NCBI RefSeq assembly: GCF_002797685.1
Contig: NZ_PGFH01000003.1
Span: 124,001-188,000, forward strand
Source: Salinibacterium amurskyense
GTDB lineage: Bacteria > Actinomycetota > Actinomycetes > Actinomycetales > Microbacteriaceae
DNA: 64,000 nucleotides
Direction of reading: 5' to 3'
In this document: one piece after another, positions 1-8,713 of the stretch
Layout of the letters: each line of letters begins with the position of its first letter
Position numbering within the stretch: the first letter of the stretch is position 1
The notes under the pieces: model-generated
Seen by the model: the letters and a program-made list of their open reading frames with translations, nothing else
Databases searched by the model: none
Told to the model about the DNA's origin: nothing
Program-made: the position numbers and the translations under genes

Positions 1-725
1 GCGCCCTCGTCACCGGTGGTGCGAGCGGTATTGGTGCCGCCTGTACCGTCGCACTCGCGAAAGCGGGAGCCCACGTGATCGTGGCTGACCTCAATGGCGA
101 TGCCGCTCGGGCTCAAGCCGAACTTGTGGGCGGCGAAGCCTGGCAGGTCGACCTGACCGATACGGCGGCGCTCGCCGACCTCTCACTCGACGTCGACGTG
201 ATCGTGAACAACGCAGGCATCCAACATGTGAATCCCATCGAGACGTTCGACCCCGTGATGTTTAGCCGCATCCTCGACCTCATGGTCGAGGCACCCTTCT
301 TGCTCGTGCGAGCGGCTCTGCCGAAGATGTATGAACGCAGCTTCGGGCGCATCATCAACCTCAGCTCTGTTCACGGATTACGCGCTTCGCCCTACAAGTC
401 GGCGTACGTCACCGCCAAGCATGGGCTTGAAGGCTTCTCCAAGGTCACCGCGCTCGAGGGCGGCGCCCATGGCGTCACGAGCAACTGCGTGAACCCGGGC
501 TACGTGCGCACGCCACTCGTCGAGAAACAGATCGCTGATCAGGCCAAGGTGCACGGCATCCCGGAATCCGAAGTGGTCGAAAAAGTCATGCTCACCGAGA
601 GCGCCATCAAGCGCCTCGTTGAGCCGGCTGAAGTGGCCGACCTCGTGCTGTGGCTAGCGGGCGACAGCGCCGGCATGGTCACGGGCGCTTCGTACACGAT
701 GGATGGCGGCTGGAGCGCACGATGA
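1..725 (+). CDS. bdhA: 3-hydroxybutyrate dehydrogenase (SDR family), 5' partial
   Basis: Short-chain dehydrogenase/reductase expected to interconvert 3-hydroxybutyrate and acetoacetate with NAD. The reading frame is open from base 3; only the first 10-15 codons lie before the window. Visible are the Rossmann glycine motif TGGASGIG at the very start, NNAG, a catalytic Ser in INLSSVHG and Tyr/Lys in YVTAK, and a VRTPLV segment typical of the hydroxybutyrate dehydrogenase branch. The stop overlaps the next ATG (ATGA), and scoAB follows, which fits ketone-body use. The exact substrate is inferred from context; another SDR function cannot be excluded. Confidence 0.75.
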   Translation, partial: ALVTGGASGIGAACTVALAKAGAHVIVADLNGDAARAQAELVGGEAWQVDLTDTAALADLSLDVDVIVNNAGIQHVNPIETFDPVMFSRILDLMVEAPFLLVRAALPKMYERSFGRIINLSSVHGLRASPYKSAYVTAKHGLEGFSKVTALEGGAHGVTSNCVNPGYVRTPLVEKQIADQAKVHGIPESEVVEKVMLTESAIKRLVEPAEVADLVLWLAGDSAGMVTGASYTMDGGWSAR

Positions 726-1630
726 CTGAACCACACACGACCATCACCGTTCCCGTCATCGGCGGCGAACTGACCGCGGCCGTCTGGGAACCCGAGTCGG
801 AACCTGTCGCCACGATCCTTCTGATTCATGGCATTACGGCCTCTCATATGTCGTGGCCGCTCATCGCCGCGGCGTTCCCCAACTGTCGGGTTATTGCTCC
901 CGACCTTCGCGGTCGCGGTGCGAGCCGCGACCTTCCCGCTCCGTTCGGGATGCCGCAGCACGCCGCCGACATGAACGCTCTGTTAGAAGCAACCGGCACT
1001 GACTCCGCGCTCGTCGTCGGGCATTCGATGGGCGGATTCGTCGCTGCAACCCTGGCGGCGCAGCACCCGGAGCGTGTCTCCAGCCTGCTCCTCATCGACG
1101 GCGGCTTGCCGATCCCAGCACCGGAGGGCACCTCGATGGAGGAGCTGCCGCAGGTGATTTTGGGCCCGGCAGCGGAGCGGCTTTCGATGACGTTCCCTGA
1201 TCGAGAGAGCTACCAAGAGTTCTGGCGCGTGCATCCGGCCTTCGCCGACAACTTCACGTCGGCAGTGCGTGACTACGTCGACTACGACCTCGTCGGCTCG
1301 GCACCGCACCTGCACCCCGCGAGCTCGATCGACGCGGTGAGCTTCGATGCCTTGCAGTTGAGCGGGGACGCCCAGTATCGCGCGGCTCTCGAGGGACTCA
1401 GCATGCCCGTTCACTTCATTCGGGCACCGCGGGGTCTTCTCAATCAGGTACCGGCGTTGTATCCTCCGGAACAGTGTGACCACTGGCGGTCAGAGCTTCC
1501 TCATGTGGAATTTCACGAAGCGTCAGACGTCAATCACTACACAATTACTTTGACGCAACGAGGCGCAGATATCGTCGCGGGCGTCATGACTCAACTAATG
1601 GCGAACCAACCGCGGGAGGTCCGAGCGTGA
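722..1630 (+). CDS. alpha/beta hydrolase
   Basis: Predicted 302-aa soluble alpha/beta-fold hydrolase. The start is the ATG at 722, overlapping the dehydrogenase stop; an earlier in-frame ATG at 650 would run far into that gene. It has an HG oxyanion segment (LIHGITASH), nucleophile elbow GHSMGG with Ser102, and a likely catalytic His272 in DVNHYT. Its place between a 3-hydroxybutyrate dehydrogenase and a CoA-transferase suggests ester or oligomer cleavage that feeds 3-hydroxybutyrate into the pathway, but the substrate is not readable from sequence. The stop overlaps the GTG of scoA. Confidence 0.8.
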   Translation: MTEPHTTITVPVIGGELTAAVWEPESEPVATILLIHGITASHMSWPLIAAAFPNCRVIAPDLRGRGASRDLPAPFGMPQHAADMNALLEATGTDSALVVGHSMGGFVAATLAAQHPERVSSLLLIDGGLPIPAPEGTSMEELPQVILGPAAERLSMTFPDRESYQEFWRVHPAFADNFTSAVRDYVDYDLVGSAPHLHPASSIDAVSFDALQLSGDAQYRAALEGLSMPVHFIRAPRGLLNQVPALYPPEQCDHWRSELPHVEFHEASDVNHYTITLTQRGADIVAGVMTQLMANQPREVRA

Positions 1631-2403
1631 GTATCGACAAGACAATGGGGTCGGCGGCAGAGGCGGTCGCTGATATTCCGAGTGGAGCATCCTTGGCAGT
1701 CGGCGGCTTCGGCCTGTGCGGCAACCCGATGGTGCTCATCCAAGCGCTGTTGGAGTTGGGCTCCGACGACCTCAGTATCGTGAGTAACAACTGCGGTGTG
1801 GATGACTGGGGGCTCGGCGTGCTGCTGGCCGCCCGCCGCATCCGCAAAATGACGTCGTCGTATGTGGGGGAGAACAAAGAGTTCGAGCGCCAGTTCTTGA
1901 CGGGGGAGCTCGAAGTGGAGTTGACCCCGCAGGGAACCCTCGCCGAGAAGCTCCGGGCCGGCGGCTCGGGAGTAGCCGCGTTCTTCACGCAGACCGGCGT
2001 CGGCACTCAGGTAGCCGAGGGCGGCCTGCCGCGCCGCTACGACGGTTCGGGCGGCATTGCGATTGCCTCGCCGCAAAAAGAGGTCCGTTCGTTCGACGTC
2101 AATGGCACCGCCAAAGACTTCGTGCTCGAAGAGTCGATCACGACAGACTTCTCGCTCGTCCACGCGCTCAAGGGAGACCGCCACGGCAACCTTGTCTTTG
2201 CCAAGTCGGCGCGCAACTTCTCACCGCTCGCTGCGATGGCCGGGCGTATCTGTATCGCCCAGGTCGAAGAACTCGTCGAGCCCGGCGAGATTGATCCGGA
2301 TGCCGTTCACCTGCCCGGCGTGTACGTCTCGCGAGTGATCGAAGTTGGCTCCGATGTCGAGAAACGAATCGAACGTCGCACAGTGCAGAAGGTGGTCGCA
2401 TAA
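1627..2403 (+). CDS. scoA: 3-oxoacid CoA-transferase subunit A
   Basis: Alpha subunit (258 aa) of a succinyl-CoA:3-ketoacid (or closely related 3-oxoadipate) CoA-transferase, which moves CoA from succinyl-CoA to acetoacetate. The CoA-binding glycine-rich stretch [10 protein letters not shown] lies near residues 25-34, followed by the family's [11 protein letters not shown] and [14 protein letters not shown] segments. The GTG start overlaps the preceding stop (GTGA), and the stop overlaps scoB by one base (TAATG), a sign of coupled translation of the two subunits. The dehydrogenase upstream favours acetoacetate over 3-oxoadipate as substrate. Confidence 0.9.
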   Translation: MSIDKTMGSAAEAVADIPSGASLAVGGFGLCGNPMVLIQALLELGSDDLSIVSNNCGVDDWGLGVLLAARRIRKMTSSYVGENKEFERQFLTGELEVELTPQGTLAEKLRAGGSGVAAFFTQTGVGTQVAEGGLPRRYDGSGGIAIASPQKEVRSFDVNGTAKDFVLEESITTDFSLVHALKGDRHGNLVFAKSARNFSPLAAMAGRICIAQVEELVEPGEIDPDAVHLPGVYVSRVIEVGSDVEKRIERRTVQKVVA

Positions 2404-3044
2404 TGGCTTTGACTCGCGAAGAGATGGCGGCACGTGCCGCTCTCGAACTGGCCGATGGCTCGTATGTGAATCTCGGAATCGGTCTTCCGACGCTCGTGCC
2501 GAACTATGTGCCGGAAGGTCGCACGGTGGTGCTGCAATCGGAGAATGGCATCCTCGGTGTCGGCCCGTATCCGACCGAAGAGAACGTTGACCCCGACCTG
2601 ATCAACGCAGGCAAGGAGACGGTGACGACCCTCCCGGGCACGGCCTTCTTCGACTCCGCCATGAGCTTTGGCATGATCCGCGGCGGCAAGATCGATGCGG
2701 CCATCCTTGGTGCCATGCAGGTCTCTGTTGCTGGCGATCTTGCGAACTGGATGATCCCCGGCAAGATGGTCAAGGGCCCCGGCGGTGCCATGGACCTCGT
2801 GCACGGTGCAGCGCGCGTCATTGTGCTGATGGAACACGTCGCAAAAGATGGCAGCCCCAAGATCGTGAATGAGTGCTCGCTGCCCCTGACCGGCCGCGGT
2901 GTCGTTCACCGCATCATTACCGACCTCGCGGTCATCGACGTGACCGATCGCGGTCTCGTGCTTCGCGAACTCGCTCCCGGCGTTGACGAAGATACCGTGC
3001 GCGCCGCCACCGGACCCGAGCTCATTGTCGAGCTCACCGGCTAA
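2403..3044 (+). CDS. scoB: 3-oxoacid CoA-transferase subunit B
   Basis: Beta subunit (213 aa) of the same CoA-transferase. It carries the catalytic glutamate in the motif SENGILG (Glu47), which forms the glutamyl-CoA thioester intermediate, and the family segments GIGLPTLVP and GGAMDLVHG. Length is normal for a separate beta subunit. It is translated directly after scoA with a one-base overlap. Together the pair would convert acetoacetate into acetoacetyl-CoA for thiolysis; no thiolase is in the window. Confidence 0.92.
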   Translation: MALTREEMAARAALELADGSYVNLGIGLPTLVPNYVPEGRTVVLQSENGILGVGPYPTEENVDPDLINAGKETVTTLPGTAFFDSAMSFGMIRGGKIDAAILGAMQVSVAGDLANWMIPGKMVKGPGGAMDLVHGAARVIVLMEHVAKDGSPKIVNECSLPLTGRGVVHRIITDLAVIDVTDRGLVLRELAPGVDEDTVRAATGPELIVELTG

Positions 3045-3089
3045 CCAGTTTCGCCACTTCCCGTAGTTCAACTCACCAAAGGACACACC

Positions 3090-4148
3090 ATGGCTACCCT
3101 TCTCGACGGCATCGTTCAGCACAGCGTCACGACACCGCGCATTGTCGCATCGGTGTTGGAGCGCCCGGCCGACAACCCCACAGCGACCGTCGTGTTCGTG
3201 CACGGCAACGTGTCCTCGTCGCTGTTCTGGCAGCCAACAATGCTCGCGCTCGACAGCAGCGTGCGCGCACTGGCCATCGATCTGCGTGGTTTTGGTGACA
3301 GCGAAACGCTTCCCGTGGATGCCACGCGGGGCGTTCGTGATTTCTCCGACGACATCGCCTCGGTTCTCGACGCGCTCAATATCGAGCGGGCGAGCTTCGT
3401 CGGCTGGAGCATGGGCGGTGGGGTCGTTATGCAGTTCATGCTCGACTATGCCGAGCGCGTCGACACCGTCTCGTTTGTGTCTCCCGTCTCACCCTTCGGC
3501 TTCGGCGGAACCAAGGGTGCGAATGGCGAACTGCTGAACCCCGAGTGCTCCGGCACGGGCGGCGGGGGAGCGAATCCCGACTTCGTGGCCCAGCTGAACG
3601 CGGGCGATGCGGCCGACGAGTCGCCGACATCCGCTCGCATGGTGTTCCGCACGGCGTATGTGGCGGATGCCGCAGCCCACACCGAACACGAAGATCTCTG
3701 GGTCGAATCAATGCTCACGACCGCGACGGGCGAGGACAACTACCCGGGCGACTCGGTTGCTGTTGACGCCTGGCCTGGCTTCGGCCCCGGCGGACGTGGC
3801 GTACTCAACACCATGACACCCAATCACTTCAACGTCAGCGCCATTACTGAACTGCCCACGAAGCCGCGTGTTCTGTGGGTTCGTGGTCTGCAAGACGCGA
3901 TCGTGTCGGATGCCTCAGGCTTCGATCTCAACTTCTTGGGGCAGCTTGGTGTTATCCCGGGCTGGCCCGGCGCAGAAGTTGCTCCGCCGCAGCCGATGAT
4001 CGAACAGACTCGCGCGGTCTTCGAGCAGTACAAGGCCAATGGCGGCGAGTACACCGAACTGGCGTGGGAGAACTGTGGTCACTCCGCTCATCTTGAGCGT
4101 CCGGAGGAATTCGTGGCGGCACTGACTGCTCACCTCGGCGCGCGCTAG
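3090..4148 (+). CDS. alpha/beta hydrolase
   Basis: Predicted 352-aa alpha/beta hydrolase without a signal peptide. It has an oxyanion HGN motif (FVHGNVSSS), DLRGFGDS, nucleophile elbow GWSMGG with Ser107, and a C-terminal ENCGHSAHLE that holds the probable catalytic His. It begins 45 bases after scoB with a purine-rich ribosome site (AAAGGA) and is probably the last gene of the operon. An insertion of about 100 residues after the elbow makes it longer than a minimal hydrolase and may form a lid. Cleavage of 3-hydroxybutyrate oligomers or esters is a guess from context. Confidence 0.78.
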   Translation: MATLLDGIVQHSVTTPRIVASVLERPADNPTATVVFVHGNVSSSLFWQPTMLALDSSVRALAIDLRGFGDSETLPVDATRGVRDFSDDIASVLDALNIERASFVGWSMGGGVVMQFMLDYAERVDTVSFVSPVSPFGFGGTKGANGELLNPECSGTGGGGANPDFVAQLNAGDAADESPTSARMVFRTAYVADAAAHTEHEDLWVESMLTTATGEDNYPGDSVAVDAWPGFGPGGRGVLNTMTPNHFNVSAITELPTKPRVLWVRGLQDAIVSDASGFDLNFLGQLGVIPGWPGAEVAPPQPMIEQTRAVFEQYKANGGEYTELAWENCGHSAHLERPEEFVAALTAHLGAR

Positions 4149-4188
4149 CGTTCCGCCGATGTTCAGGTGTCGGCTTTAGGATAGATGA

Positions 4189-5337
4189 GTGCCAGCAATC
4201 AATCTCGGAATGCCGAAAGTCCCCGAAGTCCTCGCTCCCCGTCGCAAGACCCGGCAGATCAAGGTCGGTTCAGTAGGCGTCGGTAGTGAGTCGCAAGTCA
4301 GCGTTCAGTCCATGACGACAACGCAAACCACCAATATCGATGCCACTCTGCAGCAAATTGCAGAGCTGACAGCATCGGGTTGCGACATTGTGCGCGTTGC
4401 TGTGCCTCATCAAGACGACGCGGATGTGCTGCACATCATTGCGAAGAAGAGCCAGATTCCGGTTATTGCCGACATCCACTTTCAGCCCCGTTACGTCTTC
4501 TCGGCGATTGATGCCGGAGTGGGCGCCGTACGCGTCAACCCCGGAAACATCCGCAAGTTTGACGACAAGGTCGGCGAGATCGCTAAGGCTGCCAAGGATG
4601 CGGGCACAAGCCTGCGCATTGGTGTCAACGCTGGTTCGCTCGAGCCGAGCCTGCTGCAGAAGTATGGCAAGGCCACGGCAGAGGCGCTCGTGGAGAGCGC
4701 TGTCTGGGAGGCAAGCCTCTTCGAAGAGCACGACTTCCACGACTTCAAGATTTCGGTCAAGCACAACGACCCCATCGTCATGGTCAAGGCCTACCGCATG
4801 CTTGCCGAGCGCGGTGACTGGCCGCTGCACCTCGGTGTGACCGAGGCCGGGCCGGAGTTCCAGGGCACGATCAAGAGCGCTACCGCGTTCGGCATCCTGC
4901 TCTCGGAGGGCATCGGAGACACGATTCGTGTGTCGCTGTCGGCACCTCCCGTGCAAGAAATCAAGGTTGGCCTGCAGATTCTGCAGTCGCTCAACCTGCG
5001 TGAGCGCAAGCTCGAAATCGTTTCATGCCCGTCGTGTGGTCGCGCTCAGGTAGACGTCTACAAGCTCGCCAACGATGTTACTGAGGGCCTTGAGGGCATG
5101 ACGGTTCCGTTGCGCGTCGCTGTAATGGGCTGTGTCGTCAATGGACCGGGTGAAGCCCGCGAAGCTGACCTCGGTGTGGCCAGCGGTAACGGTAAGGGCC
5201 AGATCTTTGTCAAGGGTGAAGTCATCAAGACGGTTCCCGAAGCAGACATCGTGGCCACGCTGATCGAAGAGGCGAACCGCATCGCAGCAGAGATGCCTGC
5301 CGGTGCTACGGGAAGTCCGCAAGTTCTCACCCCGTAG
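4189..5337 (+). CDS. ispG: 4-hydroxy-3-methylbut-2-en-1-yl diphosphate synthase (IspG/GcpE)
   Basis: Sixth step of the MEP isoprenoid pathway: reductive ring opening of methylerythritol cyclodiphosphate by a [4Fe-4S] enzyme. The 382-aa product has the cluster ligands Cys280 and Cys283 in CPSCGR and Cys315 in GCVVNGPGE, with the conserved Glu322. The N-terminal barrel motif [10 protein letters not shown] is intact. The start is GTG at 4189, with no strong Shine-Dalgarno. proS begins 18 bases downstream, so both are probably one transcript. Confidence 0.96.
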   Translation: MPAINLGMPKVPEVLAPRRKTRQIKVGSVGVGSESQVSVQSMTTTQTTNIDATLQQIAELTASGCDIVRVAVPHQDDADVLHIIAKKSQIPVIADIHFQPRYVFSAIDAGVGAVRVNPGNIRKFDDKVGEIAKAAKDAGTSLRIGVNAGSLEPSLLQKYGKATAEALVESAVWEASLFEEHDFHDFKISVKHNDPIVMVKAYRMLAERGDWPLHLGVTEAGPEFQGTIKSATAFGILLSEGIGDTIRVSLSAPPVQEIKVGLQILQSLNLRERKLEIVSCPSCGRAQVDVYKLANDVTEGLEGMTVPLRVAVMGCVVNGPGEAREADLGVASGNGKGQIFVKGEVIKTVPEADIVATLIEEANRIAAEMPAGATGSPQVLTP

Positions 5338-5355
5338 GCGCACTACCATTGAGGC

Positions 5356-7137
5356 GTGTCTACACGTCTCTCTCAACTCTTTGTCCGCACGCTTCGCGAA
5401 GATCCCGTCGATGCTGAAGTAGCCAGCCACCGCCTTTTGGTGCGCGCCGGCTACATCCGTCGTCAGGCTCCCGGTGTTTTTGCGTGGTTGCCTCTCGGTC
5501 TTAAGGTTCGCCGCAAGATCGAGGCGGTCATCCGTGAAGAACTCGAAGCGTTTGGTGCGCAAGAAGTGTTGTTCCCGGCTCTGCTGCCGCGCGAACCCTA
5601 CGAGCTCACGGGGCGTTGGACCGAGTACGGTGACGGAATTTTCCGCCTCAAAGACCGCAAAGATGCCGACTACCTGTTGGCACCCACGCACGAAGAGGTC
5701 TTCACGTTGCTCGTGAAAGACCTGTACTCGAGCTACAAAGACTTGCCGCTGTCGCTCTACCAAATCCAGGACAAGTACCGCGACGAGGCCCGCCCCCGTG
5801 CCGGTCTGCTCCGCGGTCGCGAATTCTCGATGAAGGACAGCTACTCCTTCGACTACACGGATGCCGGTCTCGACCTGTCGTACCAGCAGCACCGTGATGC
5901 CTACGAGCGTATTTTCACCCGCTTGGGCCTCGAGTACGTTGTGGTGTCAGCGGATGCCGGAGCGATGGGTGGCTCGAAGAGTGAAGAGTTCCTGCACCCG
6001 ACTCCCATCGGGGAAGACACTTTCGTGCGTTCGGCTGGCGGTTATGCGGCCAACGTTGAGGCGTACCGCACGACTCCGCCTGAGGCGCAGCCGATCGAGG
6101 GCCTGCCTGCGCCGCTCGTCTTTGATTCGCCCAACACGCCCACGATCGACACCCTCGTTGCTCTCGCGAACGAGCAGCAGCCTCGCGCTGATCGTCCGTG
6201 GACGGCGGCCGACACCCTCAAGAACATCGTGCTGGCGCTCACCTCGATCGATGGCTCTCGCGAACTCGTCGTCGTTGGCCTCCCTGGCGACCGTGATGTC
6301 GACATGAAGCGTGCCGAAGTGGCGTTTGCTCCGGCTGAGGTCGAGCCCGCCACCGAGAAAGACTTTGCAGAACTGGCCAAGCTCGAGGGCAACCCCGGCT
6401 TCGTCAAGGGCTACATCGGTCCCTGGTCGCCCGAGGGCGCCGTTATCGGCGAGAAGTCGGCTACCGGAGTGCGCTTCGTTCTCGACCCCCGCGTTGTTGA
6501 TGGCACCCAGTGGATCACGGGCGCCAATGTTCATGAGAAGCACGTTCTTGGCCTCGTGGCTGGGCGCGACTTCATCGCTGATGGCACCGTTGAAGTGGCG
6601 GATGTCCGCGCCGGCGATCCTGCTCCTGACGGAAGTGGTCCCATTGAGACCGCTCGCGGCATGGAGATCGGTCACGTCTTCCAGCTCGGCCGCAAGTACG
6701 CCGAGGTTCTCGGGCTCAAGGTTCTCGATGAGAACGGCAAGCTCGTCACCGTCACGATGGGTTCCTACGGAATCGGTGTCACGCGGTTGATGGCAGCAAT
6801 CGCCGAGACTACGAACGATGGCAAGGGACTCCTCTGGCCCAAGAACATCAGCCCCTTCGACGTTCACATCGTCGCAGCGGGCAAGGATGCCGTGGTCTTC
6901 GAGACTGCGGAGACCCTCGTTGGTTCGCTCGAGAGCGCTGGCCTCGACGTTGTATTCGATGACCGCCCCAAGGTCTCGCCCGGCGTCAAGTTCGGCGACG
7001 CTGAGCTTCTGGGTGTTCCCATGATCGTGATCGTGGGCCGCGATGCTGCCAACGGAATGGTCGAAGTCTGGGATCGCGCTACTAACGAACGCACGAGTAC
7101 GCCGGTTGCCGACGTCGTCGCTGCACTCACTAAATAA
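5356..7137 (+). CDS. proS: prolyl-tRNA synthetase, bacterial long form
   Basis: Class II aminoacyl-tRNA synthetase charging tRNA-Pro, 593 aa with a GTG start. The order is the N-terminal catalytic core with motif 2 around [16 protein letters not shown] (about residues 140-155), the inserted editing domain (roughly 225-400) characteristic of the bacterial type, motif 3 around [10 protein letters not shown], and the anticodon-binding domain at the end. The editing insertion means it should hydrolyse Ala-tRNA-Pro. It follows ispG closely; the normal next gene in actinobacteria would be rimP before nusA, but only 75 bases separate proS and nusA here. Confidence 0.96.
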   Translation: MSTRLSQLFVRTLREDPVDAEVASHRLLVRAGYIRRQAPGVFAWLPLGLKVRRKIEAVIREELEAFGAQEVLFPALLPREPYELTGRWTEYGDGIFRLKDRKDADYLLAPTHEEVFTLLVKDLYSSYKDLPLSLYQIQDKYRDEARPRAGLLRGREFSMKDSYSFDYTDAGLDLSYQQHRDAYERIFTRLGLEYVVVSADAGAMGGSKSEEFLHPTPIGEDTFVRSAGGYAANVEAYRTTPPEAQPIEGLPAPLVFDSPNTPTIDTLVALANEQQPRADRPWTAADTLKNIVLALTSIDGSRELVVVGLPGDRDVDMKRAEVAFAPAEVEPATEKDFAELAKLEGNPGFVKGYIGPWSPEGAVIGEKSATGVRFVLDPRVVDGTQWITGANVHEKHVLGLVAGRDFIADGTVEVADVRAGDPAPDGSGPIETARGMEIGHVFQLGRKYAEVLGLKVLDENGKLVTVTMGSYGIGVTRLMAAIAETTNDGKGLLWPKNISPFDVHIVAAGKDAVVFETAETLVGSLESAGLDVVFDDRPKVSPGVKFGDAELLGVPMIVIVGRDAANGMVEVWDRATNERTSTPVADVVAALTK

Positions 7138-7212
7138 GCCAGCTAAACTAGCAAGTTCGGAGCCGCAGACGGTTCTGAGTCACAACCCCTAAATGAATAT
7201 CGGAGGTCCTCA

Positions 7213-8214
7213 ATGGATATCGACTTGAGCGTGCTGCGCATGATGGAGCGCGAGCGAGAGATACCGTTCGAAGAACTGGTGCAGATCATTGAGCAGGCGA
7301 TTTTGAGCGCCTATCTCAAGCACGTTGAGGCTCCCGAAGGTAAGGCTGTCGAAGTACAGCCGACCGCTCGTGTTGTGCTTGACCGCAAAACCGGCCACGT
7401 GAGTGTCTGGGTCCCTGAGTACGACGAAGAGGGTGCGGTTATTGGCGAGGCTGAAGACAGCCCCAGTGATTTCGGACGTATTGCCGCGTTCGCAGCAAAA
7501 CAGGTCATCAACCAGCGCTTGCGCGACATCGGTGACGACAAGGTTCTCGGTGAATTCAAAGGTCGCGAGGGCGACATCGTTGCCGGCGTGATTCAGCAGG
7601 GTCCTAACCCGCGCATGATTCACATCGACCTCGGCACCGTAGAGGCAATCATGCCTCCCGAAGAGCAGGTTCCCAGCGAGGAATACACCCACGGTGCGCG
7701 CATCCGCGTGTATGTCACCGCTGTGAACAAGGGCGACAAGGGGCCGCAAATTACGGTCAGCCGTACGCACCCCTCGCTCGTTCGCAAGCTGTTCGCTCTT
7801 GAGGTTCCTGAAATCGCGAGTGGACTCGTCGAAATCACTTCGGTTGCTCGCGAAGCCGGGCACCGCACCAAGATGGCGGTTCGTGCCACGGAAGCCGGCA
7901 TCAACGCTAAGGGCTCGTGCATTGGCGAACTCGGTCAGCGCGTTCGCGCGGTTACCGCCGAGCTCAACAGCGAGAAGATCGACATCGTTGACTACTCAGA
8001 GAACCTCGCTGAGTTTGTGGCCAACGCGCTTTCGCCGGCTAAGGTATCGAGCTCCTACGTAATCGACGAAGCCACTAAGGCTGTTCGCGCCCTCGTGCCT
8101 GACTACCAGCTGTCGCTCGCGATCGGTAAGGAAGGTCAGAACGCCCGCCTTGCTGCCAAGCTCACGGGTGCTCGCATCGACATCCAGCCCGACTCTATTC
8201 TCGACGAAGACTAA
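7213..8214 (+). CDS. nusA: transcription termination/antitermination factor NusA
   Basis: RNA-polymerase-associated elongation factor, 333 aa, the short actinobacterial form without C-terminal acidic repeats. The N-terminal polymerase-binding domain (about 1-110) is followed by an S1 domain (about 115-185) and two KH domains; the second contains LAIGKEGQNARLAAKLTG near the end. A ribosome site GGAGG lies upstream of the ATG at 7213. It heads a transcript with ylxR and infB, as is usual. The preceding 75-bp gap contains CTAAACT, a possible -10 element. Confidence 0.95.
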   Translation: MDIDLSVLRMMEREREIPFEELVQIIEQAILSAYLKHVEAPEGKAVEVQPTARVVLDRKTGHVSVWVPEYDEEGAVIGEAEDSPSDFGRIAAFAAKQVINQRLRDIGDDKVLGEFKGREGDIVAGVIQQGPNPRMIHIDLGTVEAIMPPEEQVPSEEYTHGARIRVYVTAVNKGDKGPQITVSRTHPSLVRKLFALEVPEIASGLVEITSVAREAGHRTKMAVRATEAGINAKGSCIGELGQRVRAVTAELNSEKIDIVDYSENLAEFVANALSPAKVSSSYVIDEATKAVRALVPDYQLSLAIGKEGQNARLAAKLTGARIDIQPDSILDED

Positions 8215-8221
8215 TCGTTCG

Positions 8222-8303
8222 CCCGGGTCGGCCCCGCTCGCCAGTGTGCGGCGGGGGTGACCGGGTGCGTTGCGCCGCTGCCCGCGCTCCTGATGGGCGC
8301 GGG
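8222..8303 (+). other. two GC-rich hairpins between nusA and ylxR
   Basis: The nusA-ylxR gap contains a large hairpin at 8222-8265 (CCCGGGTC against GACCGGG with one bulge, inner stem CCCCGC/GCGGGG at 8232-8237 and 8251-8256) and a second stem, CCCGCGC at 8281-8287 pairing with GCGCGGG at 8297-8303. Neither has a T tract, so they may be an attenuator, an mRNA-stability element or a weak terminator rather than a standard intrinsic terminator. Confidence 0.4.
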
Positions 8304-8332
8304 GGAGTGCGCGATTGCAGAGTAGGGGTATT

Positions 8333-8623
8333 ATGGATGCAGTAAGAACGTGTGTTGGCTGTCGCGCGAGCGCCAGCAGAACCTCGTTACTGAGGGTTGT
8401 CGCATCTCACGGTGCGGTGGTGGCCGACCAATCGGCCACACTTCCGGGTCGCGGTGCGTGGCTTCATCCCACAATTTCGTGTTTTGAGTCTGCAGTAAAA
8501 CGCAGAGCTTTTGCGCGTGCGTTGAAGGTGGATCCACCGCTAGATACCGGAACACTTCTTTCAGTGTTAGCTGAATATGAGGCGGGACATCAACCGATGT
8601 CCCCTAACGAACAGGCTGATTGA
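8333..8623 (+). CDS. ylxR: YlxR-family RNA-binding protein (DUF448)
   Basis: Small basic protein of 96 aa, the nucleic-acid-binding YlxR family always found between nusA and infB. It shows the signature RTCVGCR at residues 5-11 and GRGAWLHP. The ATG at 8333 is preferred over a TTG at 8315 because AGGGG lies about 5 bases before it and the protein then begins just before the signature. A homologue has been reported to modulate RNase P; the role here is not otherwise visible. Confidence 0.9.
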   Translation: MDAVRTCVGCRASASRTSLLRVVASHGAVVADQSATLPGRGAWLHPTISCFESAVKRRAFARALKVDPPLDTGTLLSVLAEYEAGHQPMSPNEQAD

Positions 8624-8674
8624 CCTATGGACAACTAATGAGCGGCTCGAAATGAGTTCCGTCCGTAATTAGTG

Positions 8675-8709
8675 GTCTGCCCCTGTCTGGGAGCAGACCC
8701 AGACAGGAG
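8675..8709 (+). promoter_or_regulatory. infB leader with two mutually exclusive hairpins covering the ribosome site
   Basis: CCTGTCTGGG (8682-8691) pairs perfectly with CCCAGACAGG (8698-8707) around a 6-base loop. The right arm takes in the start of the infB Shine-Dalgarno AGGAG (8705-8709), five bases before the GTG at 8714. An alternative stem GTCTGC (8675-8680) with GCAGAC (8693-8698) would put the left arm in a loop and free the ribosome site. This is direct sequence complementarity; regulation is inferred. Confidence 0.5.
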
Positions 8710-8713
8710 AAAA

